Positions 26,331 to 34,773 of a stretch of 64,000 bases of DNA are shown here, piece by piece (within the stretch, counting starts at the first letter, position 1; the number at the start of each line of letters is the position of its first letter). Origin of the DNA: Thiomicrorhabdus sp. (GTDB taxonomy: Bacteria; Pseudomonadota; Gammaproteobacteria; Thiomicrospirales; Thiomicrospiraceae); NCBI RefSeq assembly GCF_963662555.1, contig NZ_OY759719.1:2438985-2502984 (forward strand), read 5' to 3'. The translations under genes and the position numbers were made by a program. A model generated the notes under the pieces. The model was not told the origin of the DNA and did no database searches. It was given only the letters and a program-made list of their open reading frames with translations.

Positions 26331-27290
26331 TTAATTAAGTTTTGCTAACTCTTTAGCAGCAAATTTAGCTGGTAGAGGAATATAACCATCTTTTACTACG
26401 GCTTCTTGTCCTTGCTTAGAAAGAACTAACTTAACAAATTCACCAATAACTGGCTCAACTGGTTTATTAGGCGCTTTGTTTACATATACATAAAGTACAC
26501 GTGATAAAGGGTAAGTACCATTTAACGCATTAGCTGGGGTTGCTTCTACAGCTGCCTTTCCTTGCTTCTTAGCAACAGAAATTGCTTTAACACCTGCTGT
26601 TTTATAACCAATACCAGAGTAACCAATACCGTTTAATGAAGCAGTAACAGACTGTACAACAGAAGCTGAACCAGGCTGTTCGTTTACAGATGACTTGTAA
26701 TCACCTTTACATAAAGCGTGCTTTTTAAAGTAACCATAAGTACCAGATACTGAGTTACGACCATAAAGCTGAATAGTTTTATCCGCTAAAGCACCAGTAG
26801 CACCAACTTGTTTCCAGTTTGTCACATCTTCTTTACCACCACATTTACGTGTTGAAGAGAAAATAGCATCGATTTGTGGGATAGATAATGCATCAATTGG
26901 GTTATCTTTGTTTACATAAACAGCTAATGCATCGATAGCCACACCAATACGAGTTGGCTTATAACCATACTTAGACTCAAACGTAGCGACTTCTTTATTC
27001 TTCATTTTACGGCTCATAGGACCGATATTTGAAGTACCTTCTGTTAATGCTGGAGGAGCTGTAGAAGAACCCGCTGCCTGAATCTGAATATTAACATTAG
27101 GGTAAGTACGTTTAAACTCTTCGGCCCACAATGTCATTAAGTTTGCTAAGGTGTCAGAACCTACTGATGATAAATTACCAGAAACACCAGATACTTTTTG
27201 GTAAGTTGGTAAGTCTGAAGCAAAAGCAGTAGTTGAAGTCCCAACTGTCGCTGCTAATCCCATTGCAAGTAAAAGGTTTACTTTTTTCAT
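26331..27290 (-). CDS. pstS: Periplasmic phosphate-binding protein PstS
   Basis: Substrate-binding subunit of the Pst phosphate ABC importer. A Sec signal peptide covers about residues 1-25 (ending AFA). The phosphate-binding segments [21 protein letters not shown] and [12 protein letters not shown] match the family. The ATG at 27290 is chosen because a GGAG lies upstream and the signal peptide starts there. The gene is separated from pstC by pit and the phoR-phoB-phoU-pstB-pstA block, and reads from its own Pho-box promoter. That suits the need for a molar excess of the binding protein. Confidence 0.94.
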   Translation of the reverse strand: MKKVNLLLAMGLAATVGTSTTAFASDLPTYQKVSGVSGNLSSVGSDTLANLMTLWAEEFKRTYPNVNIQIQAAGSSTAPPALTEGTSNIGPMSRKMKNKEVATFESKYGYKPTRIGVAIDALAVYVNKDNPIDALSIPQIDAIFSSTRKCGGKEDVTNWKQVGATGALADKTIQLYGRNSVSGTYGYFKKHALCKGDYKSSVNEQPGSASVVQSVTASLNGIGYSGIGYKTAGVKAISVAKKQGKAAVEATPANALNGTYPLSRVLYVYVNKAPNKPVEPVIGEFVKLVLSKQGQEAVVKDGYIPLPAKFAAKELAKLN

Positions 27291-27340
27291 AATTGTGACT
27301 CCAAAATAATGTCGCATAAGTTTGTTTGAATACGCAGCAA

Positions 27341-27396
27341 ATTATAGTGAGCCCGCATAAAACTAAATTGACACTAATGTGACACTTTCGTTACAA
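27341..27396 (-). promoter_or_regulatory. Pho box and -10 element of pstS
   Basis: Read on the minus strand there are consecutive 7-base units separated by 4-base A/T-rich spacers: TTGTAAC (27390-27396), GTGTCAC (27379-27385) and GTGTCAA (27368-27374), with a weaker GTTTTAT (27357-27363). This is the 11-base periodic layout of PhoB boxes (consensus CTGTCAT repeats). A perfect TATAAT (27341-27346) lies 10 bases further on, where the -10 of a PhoB-activated promoter belongs. Confidence 0.85.
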
Positions 27397-27555
27397 GATA
27401 TATAAGTATAAACACGGATAAACAAGGGGGCTTAGTGCCCTATTAAGACTTTAATAAGAGAACATTAGTAAATTTTCTGTAATAAAGTCAGTTTTGAGAG
27501 CATATTTTTAATACAATGCGTTTACATTCTTACCCTCAGATATAGAGTTAACGTT

Positions 27556-29127
27556 ATGGAATTTAGAGATATAAACGAGTTTGAAAATGCCACTTCTCGT
27601 GGCAGAAAAGAGATGTTTCGTTTTGGAACCGCCCTTCTTTTCATCATAATGATCATCTTATTTGCCTCCAACATTCAAACAGGTACTGGCACAGTCAGTA
27701 TCGAGTTAGTCGTTGCCGCTATGATTGGCGGTTATATGGCACTAAACATTGGTGCCAATGACGTTGCTAACAACGTGGGGCCAGCGGTAGGCTCTAAGGC
27801 ATTGACCCTAACTGGAGCCATTGTTATAGCAGCCATATTTGAATCTGCTGGAGCCTTAATTGCAGGTGGAGATGTTGTCAGCACAATTAAAAAAGGCATT
27901 ATTGATCCTGGCTTAATTGGTGACAGTGACACTTTTATTTGGATTATGATTGCAGCACTGTTAGCAGGTGCTTTATGGCTTAACTTAGCCACCGCAATGG
28001 GAGCACCTGTTTCAACTACACACTCTATAGTTGGTGGGGTTTTAGGAGCAGGTATTGCTGCGGCAGGTTGGTCTATTGCCAACTGGGATAAAATGGGAGC
28101 GATTGCCGCTAGCTGGATCATCTCCCCAGTAATAGGAGGAATAATAGCCGCTGGCTTCCTCTACTGGATAAAACGGAGTATCACCTATCGTGACGACATG
28201 GTTAGCGCCGCTAAGAGGATGCTACCTATACTTATTGCGATTATGGCTTGGGCATTTTCAACTTACTTAATTATGAAAGGTCTTAAACATCTTTGGAAAG
28301 TTGATTTTGTTACAGCTAGCTTAATTGGTTTAGCATTTGCCGCAGTTATCTATTTAATTATACGCCCAGTTATTTCAAACCATGCAAAACGTCTAGAAAA
28401 TAGCAAAGCAAGCGTAAATACTTTATTTACCGTGCCTCTTATTTTTGCTGCGGCTCTATTAAGTTTTGCTCACGGTGCAAATGACGTCGCCAATGCCGTC
28501 GGCCCTTTAGCCGCTATTTATGATGCCGTTCAAACTCATGGAGTGTCTACAAAAGCAGAGATTCCACTATGGGTTATGCTTATTGGTGCGATTGGTATCT
28601 CTTTAGGTTTATTATTATTTGGTCCTAAATTGATTAAAACCGTAGGTTCAGAAATTACCGAACTTGATCAAATGCGTGCATTCTCAATTGCAATGGCGGC
28701 TGCGATCACCGTTATCGTGGCTTCTCAACTTGGACTTCCTGTGAGTTCAACACATATTGCCGTGGGTGGTGTATTTGGTGTGGGCTTTTTACGTGAATAC
28801 CTAAAACGCAGTTACGCTAAAACCATTCAATCAATTCGTGACCACCACCAGGGTACTGATCAGCAAGAGGTTGAAGAGTATATTGTGCGTTTTGAAAAAG
28901 CATCTTTGATTGAAAAGAAAGAAATGCTTGCCCAACTTAAAGCCAAAGAAGCTGAAGTTGAATTAAGTAAAAAAGAACGTAAGTCTCTTGATAAAGTTTA
29001 TCAAAAAGAACTCGTTAAACGCTCAGCCTTCTTAAAAATTGTGGCTGCATGGGTTATTACTGTTCCAGCGTCTGCGACTTTAGCAGCGTTAATTTACTTT
29101 ACAATTAGAGGTATGATGCTTCCGTAA
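27556..29127 (+). CDS. pit: Low-affinity inorganic phosphate transporter, PiT family
   Basis: Membrane protein of 523 residues with about eleven to twelve membrane segments. The two inverted PiT signatures GANDVANNVGPAVGSKALT (about residue 66) and GANDVANAVGPLA (about 310) are clear. A charged, lysine- and glutamate-rich cytoplasmic stretch (about 430-490) precedes the final membrane segment, giving a longer C-terminus than E. coli PitA. Proton- or sodium-coupled phosphate uptake is expected. It is divergent from pstS; I see no Pho box in its direction. Confidence 0.93.
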   Translation: MEFRDINEFENATSRGRKEMFRFGTALLFIIMIILFASNIQTGTGTVSIELVVAAMIGGYMALNIGANDVANNVGPAVGSKALTLTGAIVIAAIFESAGALIAGGDVVSTIKKGIIDPGLIGDSDTFIWIMIAALLAGALWLNLATAMGAPVSTTHSIVGGVLGAGIAAAGWSIANWDKMGAIAASWIISPVIGGIIAAGFLYWIKRSITYRDDMVSAAKRMLPILIAIMAWAFSTYLIMKGLKHLWKVDFVTASLIGLAFAAVIYLIIRPVISNHAKRLENSKASVNTLFTVPLIFAAALLSFAHGANDVANAVGPLAAIYDAVQTHGVSTKAEIPLWVMLIGAIGISLGLLLFGPKLIKTVGSEITELDQMRAFSIAMAAAITVIVASQLGLPVSSTHIAVGGVFGVGFLREYLKRSYAKTIQSIRDHHQGTDQQEVEEYIVRFEKASLIEKKEMLAQLKAKEAEVELSKKERKSLDKVYQKELVKRSAFLKIVAAWVITVPASATLAALIYFTIRGMMLP

Positions 29128-29147
29128 ACATTACAAAATAAGCATAC

Positions 29148-29176
29148 AAAAAAGGGCATTTTATATGCCCTTTTTT
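29148..29176 (+). terminator. Terminator after pit
   Basis: AAAAAAGGGCAT pairs with ATGCCCTTTTTT around a short T/A loop, starting 20 bases after the pit stop. Confidence 0.92.
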
Positions 29177-29192
29177 GCTCTTACTTTAGTGT

Positions 29193-29244
29193 TGTGTTGC
29201 TACTCTTGTGTTGCTACTCTTGTGTTGCTACTCTTATGTTGCTG
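29193..29244. repeat. 14-base tandem repeat, 3.7 copies
   Basis: Three identical head-to-tail units of TGTGTTGCTACTCT (29193-29234) are followed by a partial diverged unit, TATGTTGCTG. The perfect identity suggests recent slippage. The repeat lies in the convergent pit-phoR gap. Confidence 0.92.
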
Positions 29245-29265
29245 TTTTTATAATTACCACAAATT

Positions 29266-29277
29266 ACCAGGCCTGGT
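29266..29277. repeat. Iterated palindrome, exact copy 6
   Basis: ATTACCAGGCCTGGTATT, followed immediately by TTCTGTTATGTGAGCAC, which closely matches the arm located 16 bases beyond the copy at 3405. It lies in the convergent pit-phoR gap. Confidence 0.92.
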
Positions 29278-29379
29278 ATTCTGTTATGTGAGCACTGGAT
29301 AAATATCAAAAGACAATCGTGTTTTTCGTATCTTTGATATTAACTATTAGACTCTTTCACTTGCAATAATCAAAACTTT

Positions 29380-30666
29380 TTACTGAGCAAGAGTTATTGG
29401 AAACTCACAGCGGAAAGTACTCCCCTTACCAAGCACACTTTTAATTTGTAAATAGGCGTTATGTTTTTCTAAAACATGCTTAACAATCGCTAATCCCAAA
29501 CCGGTTCCACCCGTAACACGTGAGCGATCTTTATCCACACGATAAAAGCGTTCTGTTAAACGAGGGATATGTTCTTGAGAAATACCTAACCCATTGTCTT
29601 CTACTTCAAATACCACGTGCTTCTTATTGGCAAACCAACGCACATAGATATCACCCCCGTCTGGCGAGTAACGGACCGCATTAGACACCAGGTTCATAAA
29701 GACACTTTTTAGAGGTTCAGGATAACCATTGATTTTGAGCGTTTCATCAATCTCAAAGAAAAATCGATGACTTTCTCCACCTAACTGCTGAGCATCAGTT
29801 TCAAGTTGTTTTAATTTTTTAGGCACATCAACCAGTTCTTTTTCAGCCGTAATAGACTCTGATTCAATAGTGGATAGAGTGAGTAAATCTTCAATAATAG
29901 ACTGCATTCGATGTGATTGAGTTTCCATATGTTCGAGAGGTAAACGCCAGTTTTGTTGGTGTTCTCCAGGCGTGTCAAGCATGACCTCTAAATAACCTCT
30001 AAGCACGGTGAGTGGTGTACGTAATTCATGAGAGGCGTTGGCAATAAAATCACGGCGAATCTGAGCTAACTGGTAAAGTTCGGTAATATCTCTAACCACT
30101 AAAAGTTTGTGATTTTCAAAATATGGAATAATTTGCATTTGATAAGTACGTGACATTTTATAGGCAGAGTTCACCGTCAACGCATTTGAGAAATCTCGTT
30201 TTTTGAGATATTGAATGAATTCCGGTTGTCTAATAACGGATTCAATTTTACTGCCTTTATCTTGACGTCTTATACCTAAAAGAGACTTAGAAACGGTGTT
30301 AAACCATTCAATATTGTTGCTTTGGTCAAGTGAGACAATTGCATCAGGAATGAGCATTGAGGCTGCTTTAAATTGCTCTGATTTATAAAAATTCAGGTCG
30401 GCATGTTTTTCTAAAGCTCGTTGCTTCTTAGACACTAAATAAGTTAGTTCACTCCAAAAACCTGAAGCGGGAGGATGAGTATTTAGCTTACGGGCATCCA
30501 TCCAGTCTTCAAATCTTTTCATGCTCCATAATTGACGGGCCATGTAAAAAACAATGAAAGCCAACAATGTAGCCAACCAGAAACCAGTAATCCAGGCAAA
30601 AAACAGCATTAACCAAGCAATGGTCACAATCCAGGTTAATTCACGCTTAATACCGTTAGTCAGCAA
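29380..30666 (-). CDS. phoR: Phosphate-regulon sensor histidine kinase PhoR
   Basis: Inner-membrane kinase of 428 residues that phosphorylates PhoB when phosphate is scarce. Two membrane segments (about residues 10-42) without a sizeable periplasmic domain are followed by a PAS domain (about 95-200). HisKA with SHELRTPLTVLRGYLE (His near 212) comes next, and then HATPase with DNGLGI and GGTGLGLAIVKH. The start is a TTG with GAGG at the right distance; the ribosome binding site lies within the end of phoB, and only two bases separate the genes. The lack of a periplasmic sensor domain fits signalling through PhoU and Pst. Confidence 0.94.
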   Translation of the reverse strand: MLTNGIKRELTWIVTIAWLMLFFAWITGFWLATLLAFIVFYMARQLWSMKRFEDWMDARKLNTHPPASGFWSELTYLVSKKQRALEKHADLNFYKSEQFKAASMLIPDAIVSLDQSNNIEWFNTVSKSLLGIRRQDKGSKIESVIRQPEFIQYLKKRDFSNALTVNSAYKMSRTYQMQIIPYFENHKLLVVRDITELYQLAQIRRDFIANASHELRTPLTVLRGYLEVMLDTPGEHQQNWRLPLEHMETQSHRMQSIIEDLLTLSTIESESITAEKELVDVPKKLKQLETDAQQLGGESHRFFFEIDETLKINGYPEPLKSVFMNLVSNAVRYSPDGGDIYVRWFANKKHVVFEVEDNGLGISQEHIPRLTERFYRVDKDRSRVTGGTGLGLAIVKHVLEKHNAYLQIKSVLGKGSTFRCEFPITLAQ

Positions 30667-30668
30667 AA

Positions 30669-31367
30669 TTAATCCTCAACAACCGAAAAGCGATAACCAG
30701 AACCTCTAATAGTTTGAATATAATCCGCAACATTAGTTGGTTCTAATAACTTACGTAAACGTCTGATATGAACATCAACCGTACGCTCCTCAACCACAAC
30801 GTTAACGCCCCAAACATGATCCAATAATTGTGCTCTTGAAAAGACTCTATTTGGATGCGTCATAAAGAAATGAATTAAATTGAATTCCGTTGGTCCCAAT
30901 CTTACTTCTTCATCAGCAACGTAAAAACGGTGTGACTCTAAATCTAAACGCATACTACCCGCTGTAAACTGATTAACGTCAACCTTTTCATTGGTTTGAC
31001 GTCTCAATAACGCTTGAATACGGGCGATTAACGCTCTAGGTGAAAACGGCTTTACTACAAAGTCATCAACACCAGAGTCAAACCCTTTAACTTGATCTTC
31101 TTCTTCACCACGTGCCGTTAGCATAATAATGGGAATTGCTTTTGTTTTATCATTTTGACGAAGCCTTTGAGCTAAAGCTACTCCTGGAGTTCCTGGCATC
31201 ATCCAATCTAAAAGAATTAAATCAGGTGCGTCGTTTAGGGCAATTTTCCAACCTTCTTCTGCATTGTTTGCCTCACTAACAAGGTAGTTAGAGGCTGTTA
31301 AAGTAAACTTTAACATATCACGGATAGCAGCTTCATCCTCGATAACTAACACTTTATTTTGCCCCAT
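30669..31367 (-). CDS. phoB: Phosphate-regulon response regulator PhoB
   Basis: OmpR-family regulator of 232 residues. The receiver domain (1-120) has the acidic pocket (EDEA), the phosphoacceptor Asp in LILLDWMMPG (about residue 54) and the switch Lys in VVKPFS. The winged-helix DNA-binding domain (about 130-230) includes RAQLLDHVWG and DVHIRRLRKLL. It should bind the Pho box upstream of pstS, and probably the weaker one upstream of pstC. A strong ribosome binding site (GGGGAGTC) precedes the ATG. Confidence 0.96.
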   Translation of the reverse strand: MGQNKVLVIEDEAAIRDMLKFTLTASNYLVSEANNAEEGWKIALNDAPDLILLDWMMPGTPGVALAQRLRQNDKTKAIPIIMLTARGEEEDQVKGFDSGVDDFVVKPFSPRALIARIQALLRRQTNEKVDVNQFTAGSMRLDLESHRFYVADEEVRLGPTEFNLIHFFMTHPNRVFSRAQLLDHVWGVNVVVEERTVDVHIRRLRKLLEPTNVADYIQTIRGSGYRFSVVED

Positions 31368-31397
31368 AAAGACTCCCCAAAAGTTAATAATTTATAT

Positions 31398-32138
31398 TTA
31401 TTCTTTACTTAAAGTACTTAAAAATGAATCTAATTTTTCAGAATTCATATGACGAACATCTTTACCTTTGACTAAGTAAATAATACTTTCGGCAATATTT
31501 ACAATATGGGCTGAAATACGTTCACAAGCTCTTATAGAAAAGAACATTTGCATTATATATTCTGCTAAGTCTTCTGTATTATTATTCAAAGCTTCATTGA
31601 TTTCTATTAATGCTTTCTTTTTTATCTCAGAAATTCGATTATCGTCATCAAAAACATCACCTAACTGAGATATATCAAGTTGTGCAAAGGCATTTAATGT
31701 TTTTTTAAGAACATCTAAATCAATTGACACCATTTCCATAAGGGCACCATAACCAGGCAAAACCTCGCAAGGTACCTCTTTAACTTTAGACATTTTAGTT
31801 GCCAGTTTTGATGCATTAACAGCCTCATCACCAATTCGCTCTAAGTCAACAGCAATACGAATAGAACTGACTACCAAGCGCAAATCTGAAGCAGTTGGTT
31901 GTTGTCGTGCCAATACACGTGCACATAAACGATCAATCTCTAATTCTTCTTTATTAACAATCTTATCAACTTGTTTAATCTCTTTAGCTAAACTCTTATC
32001 TTCACACTTAACAGCTTCAACAGTGCTTTTAATCTGAGCCTCAACAAGCCCACCCATTGAAAGAATGTGATTAAATAGTTCTTCTAAATTCTGATTGTAT
32101 TGACCAGAGATGTGGGACTTAAAAAGTTCTCTTTCCAT
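31398..32138 (-). CDS. phoU: Phosphate signalling protein PhoU
   Basis: Cytoplasmic helical protein of about 246 residues that links the Pst transporter to PhoR and keeps the regulon off in phosphate excess. Two copies of the three-helix PhoU repeat are visible. In each the conserved metal-binding stretch is present: DLRLVVSSIRIAVDLERIGDEA (about residues 72-93) and the later RACERISAHIVNIAESIIYL. The ATG at 32138 has AGGA at the right spacing; the earlier GTG at 32156 is less likely. It follows pstB by 56 bases. Confidence 0.95.
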   Translation of the reverse strand: MERELFKSHISGQYNQNLEELFNHILSMGGLVEAQIKSTVEAVKCEDKSLAKEIKQVDKIVNKEELEIDRLCARVLARQQPTASDLRLVVSSIRIAVDLERIGDEAVNASKLATKMSKVKEVPCEVLPGYGALMEMVSIDLDVLKKTLNAFAQLDISQLGDVFDDDNRISEIKKKALIEINEALNNNTEDLAEYIMQMFFSIRACERISAHIVNIAESIIYLVKGKDVRHMNSEKLDSFLSTLSKE

Positions 32139-32194
32139 TTTGTTATTCCTATGCACAAGTTTTAAAAACAGTAATCAAATGGTTTTAAAATGTT

Positions 32195-33013
32195 TTAACC
32201 ATATCGACCAGTAATATAGTCTTCAGTTCGTTTTACTTGCGGATTGGTAAACAAACTGTCGGTATCGGTGTATTCAATTAAATCACCCATATACATAAAG
32301 GCTGTGTAATCAGATACACGTGCCGCTTGTTGCATATTGTGAGTAACAATCAAAATTGTAAATTCTTTTTTCAGCTCAAAAATCAACTCTTCAATCGCCA
32401 AAGTTGAAATTGGATCAAGTGCTGAAGTTGGTTCATCTAATAGTAAAACTTCTGGTTTAATGGCAATTGCACGTGCAATACACAAACGTTGTTGCTGACC
32501 ACCTGACATACCCAAGGCATTTTCATCCAAACGGTCTTTAACTTCCTCCCAAAGGCCTGCACCTTTCAGAGCCCACTCTACCGCCTCATCTAATACATTT
32601 TTATCTTTTACACCTTGCAGACGTAAACCATAACAAACGTTTTCATAGATAGATTTTGGAAAAGGGTTGGGTTTTTGAAACACCATACCTACACGACGAC
32701 GCAAAGCAGAAACATCCATATTTTTTGCGTACATATCATCACCATGCAGAGTCATTTGACCATCCACATTAACAATATCAATTAGATCATTCATACGGTT
32801 AAAACAACGTAGTAAGGTTGACTTACCACAGCCTGAAGGCCCAATAAATGCGGTTACACGGTTTTCTGGTATATGCATATTAATGGCATTTAAAGCTTGC
32901 TTGGTTCCGTAATATAAATTCCAATCTTTTACTTCAATGGCAATTTTTTCATTTGCTAAAGACATAGCTCTATCTTCTCTGTCTAGTGCGATTGATAAGC
33001 TTTGTTCACTCAT
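32195..33013 (-). CDS. pstB: Phosphate ABC transporter ATP-binding protein PstB
   Basis: ATPase subunit of the high-affinity phosphate importer, 272 residues. Walker [10 protein letters not shown] (about residues 57-65), the Q-loop in [11 protein letters not shown], the signature [16 protein letters not shown] (about 167-182), Walker [15 protein letters not shown] and the H-loop VTHNM are all intact. The VFQKPNPFP stretch is specific for PstB. It lies between pstA and phoU in the operon. Confidence 0.97.
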   Translation of the reverse strand: MSEQSLSIALDREDRAMSLANEKIAIEVKDWNLYYGTKQALNAINMHIPENRVTAFIGPSGCGKSTLLRCFNRMNDLIDIVNVDGQMTLHGDDMYAKNMDVSALRRRVGMVFQKPNPFPKSIYENVCYGLRLQGVKDKNVLDEAVEWALKGAGLWEEVKDRLDENALGMSGGQQQRLCIARAIAIKPEVLLLDEPTSALDPISTLAIEELIFELKKEFTILIVTHNMQQAARVSDYTAFMYMGDLIEYTDTDSLFTNPQVKRTEDYITGRYG

Positions 33014-33121
33014 AAAACTTTCCTTATTTCGTTGTATTTACTTTAGTAAATCAACACTTAAATATGTAATTTATTGCTAAGTGGCGTAAAAGTTAACGCC
33101 AATTTAATTTATAAAATTTGA

Positions 33122-34762
33122 TTAATGCTCTAGGGCTTTATATTTCTCACGTAAGCGATTACGGATAGAAATAGCACCAATATTTAAACCAACAATGATA
33201 ATGACCAGTAATAATGAAGTTGCATACACCAGTGGTTGTGAGGCTTCAACGTTAGGACTTTGAAAACCTACATCATAAATATGGAAACCTAAGTGCATAA
33301 ACTTTCTATCTAAATGCACAAAAGGAGCAATGGAATCAACAGGAAGCTCAGGTGCAAGTTTAACCACACCGACCAACATTAATGGAGCCACCTCACCAGC
33401 CGCACGGGCAATAGCTAAAATTAGCCCCGTCATAATCGCAGGCGTTGCCATTGGTAGCACTATTTTCATTATGGTTTCAGATTTGGTAGCCCCTAACGCC
33501 AAGCCTCCTTCTCTGAGCGATCTTGGAATACGAGATAAACCTTCTTCAGTAGAAACAATCACTACAGGCAGTGTTAATAGTGCCATGGTAACCGCAGCCC
33601 ATAAAAGGCCTGGTGTTCCAAACGTTGGGCTTGGTAATTTGTAGTTATAAAACAACTCATCTATTGAGCCACCCAAAATATAAACAAAAAAACCTAACCC
33701 AAAAATACCAAAGACAATAGAAGGAACCCCTGCCAAATTATTGATTGATATTCTTACCATGCGTAACAATGGACCATCTTTTGCGTATTCACGCATATAA
33801 ACGGCCGCAACAACACCCATTGGGGTCACTAAGATTGTCATTAACAAAACCATAGTAATGGTACCGATCATGGCTGGGAAAATACCGCCTTCAGTATTAG
33901 CCTCACGAGGATCGTCTAATAAAAAACTACTCACAGAATGACCAAAAAATGCCAACTTTTCTGCAAAATTCATATTGTTTGGTTGCCAAAAATTAACCAC
34001 TTTTTTAAACGGTATCGTGAGCTTTTTACCGCCACTAATTTCAAGTGTCATATCGCCGTAGTTTTCTAACTTCTTATACAAAACCTGAGTTTGCTTTTGA
34101 TACTCAGAAAATTGCTTTTGATATGCATCACGCTCTGCTTGAATTTTCGCCGCTTCTGCATCCGTGAATTCACCTTTTGCTTTAAGCTTTTTCTCTTCAA
34201 AACGCAGTTGCTCAATTTTGTAATTTATTTCACCAATTTTTATTTTTTCAATATGATGAATTTCATTGTGAGTCTCAGTACTATGCTTAAGCTGCTTTTT
34301 AATAAGTGGTAATAAGTTTGTCTGATTAGTAATCTTTTGACCATTGATATTTGCACTCACTAAATGACCAAAAACATTGCCGTATTCGTAACGTTCAACC
34401 ACCATGACATCTTTTGATAATTGGTCAATTGGTCCATCAATCACATCGCTGTTAATCCATCTAAAATCAATACCATATACATCGCGATTACCCACTTTAA
34501 TAAGGTATTGATTCACAGGTGTTTCAACACCTGTTTTTGGATCAGTTGCATGTCCTGTTTTTTCATCTCTAAGCTCACCAATCACGGTTTCTTTTTGACC
34601 ATTTTCATTTAAATGAATCTCATAAACAGCATGTGGCCAAAAATGTACACCACCTTTATACGCAATCATTCCCATCAGGCCAAACACCAGCACTACACTG
34701 ATACTTACCATTGCAGAACTCATCCAAATCCAGTGTTCACCCTTGTTAATCCATTCTTTCAT
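33122..34762 (-). CDS. pstA: Phosphate ABC transporter permease PstA, long form
   Basis: Permease subunit of 546 residues, nearly twice the length of E. coli PstA. After the first membrane segment (about 12-35) comes an insert of roughly 220 residues, predicted periplasmic, with a charged coiled-coil part (about 160-215). The canonical permease domain follows, with six segments and the EAA-like loop SLREGGLALGATKSETIMKI. Such long PstA proteins occur together with long PstC in several marine gammaproteobacteria. The insert's role is unknown. It lies 11 bases after pstC, so the two are coupled. Confidence 0.93.
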   Translation of the reverse strand: MKEWINKGEHWIWMSSAMVSISVVLVFGLMGMIAYKGGVHFWPHAVYEIHLNENGQKETVIGELRDEKTGHATDPKTGVETPVNQYLIKVGNRDVYGIDFRWINSDVIDGPIDQLSKDVMVVERYEYGNVFGHLVSANINGQKITNQTNLLPLIKKQLKHSTETHNEIHHIEKIKIGEINYKIEQLRFEEKKLKAKGEFTDAEAAKIQAERDAYQKQFSEYQKQTQVLYKKLENYGDMTLEISGGKKLTIPFKKVVNFWQPNNMNFAEKLAFFGHSVSSFLLDDPREANTEGGIFPAMIGTITMVLLMTILVTPMGVVAAVYMREYAKDGPLLRMVRISINNLAGVPSIVFGIFGLGFFVYILGGSIDELFYNYKLPSPTFGTPGLLWAAVTMALLTLPVVIVSTEEGLSRIPRSLREGGLALGATKSETIMKIVLPMATPAIMTGLILAIARAAGEVAPLMLVGVVKLAPELPVDSIAPFVHLDRKFMHLGFHIYDVGFQSPNVEASQPLVYATSLLLVIIIVGLNIGAISIRNRLREKYKALEH

Positions 34763-34773
34763 CTCATAGACTC

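Noticed and set aside
29193..29244. Short CRISPR-like array
   Set aside because: The units are 14 bases, directly adjacent and without spacers, so it is a plain tandem repeat.
33330..33644. Plus-strand ORF of 104 codons inside pstA
   Set aside because: It is an antisense shadow of the well-supported pstA permease domain. The same applies to the 129-codon ORF opposite pit, the 144-codon ORF opposite amtB and the 146-codon ORF opposite dat.
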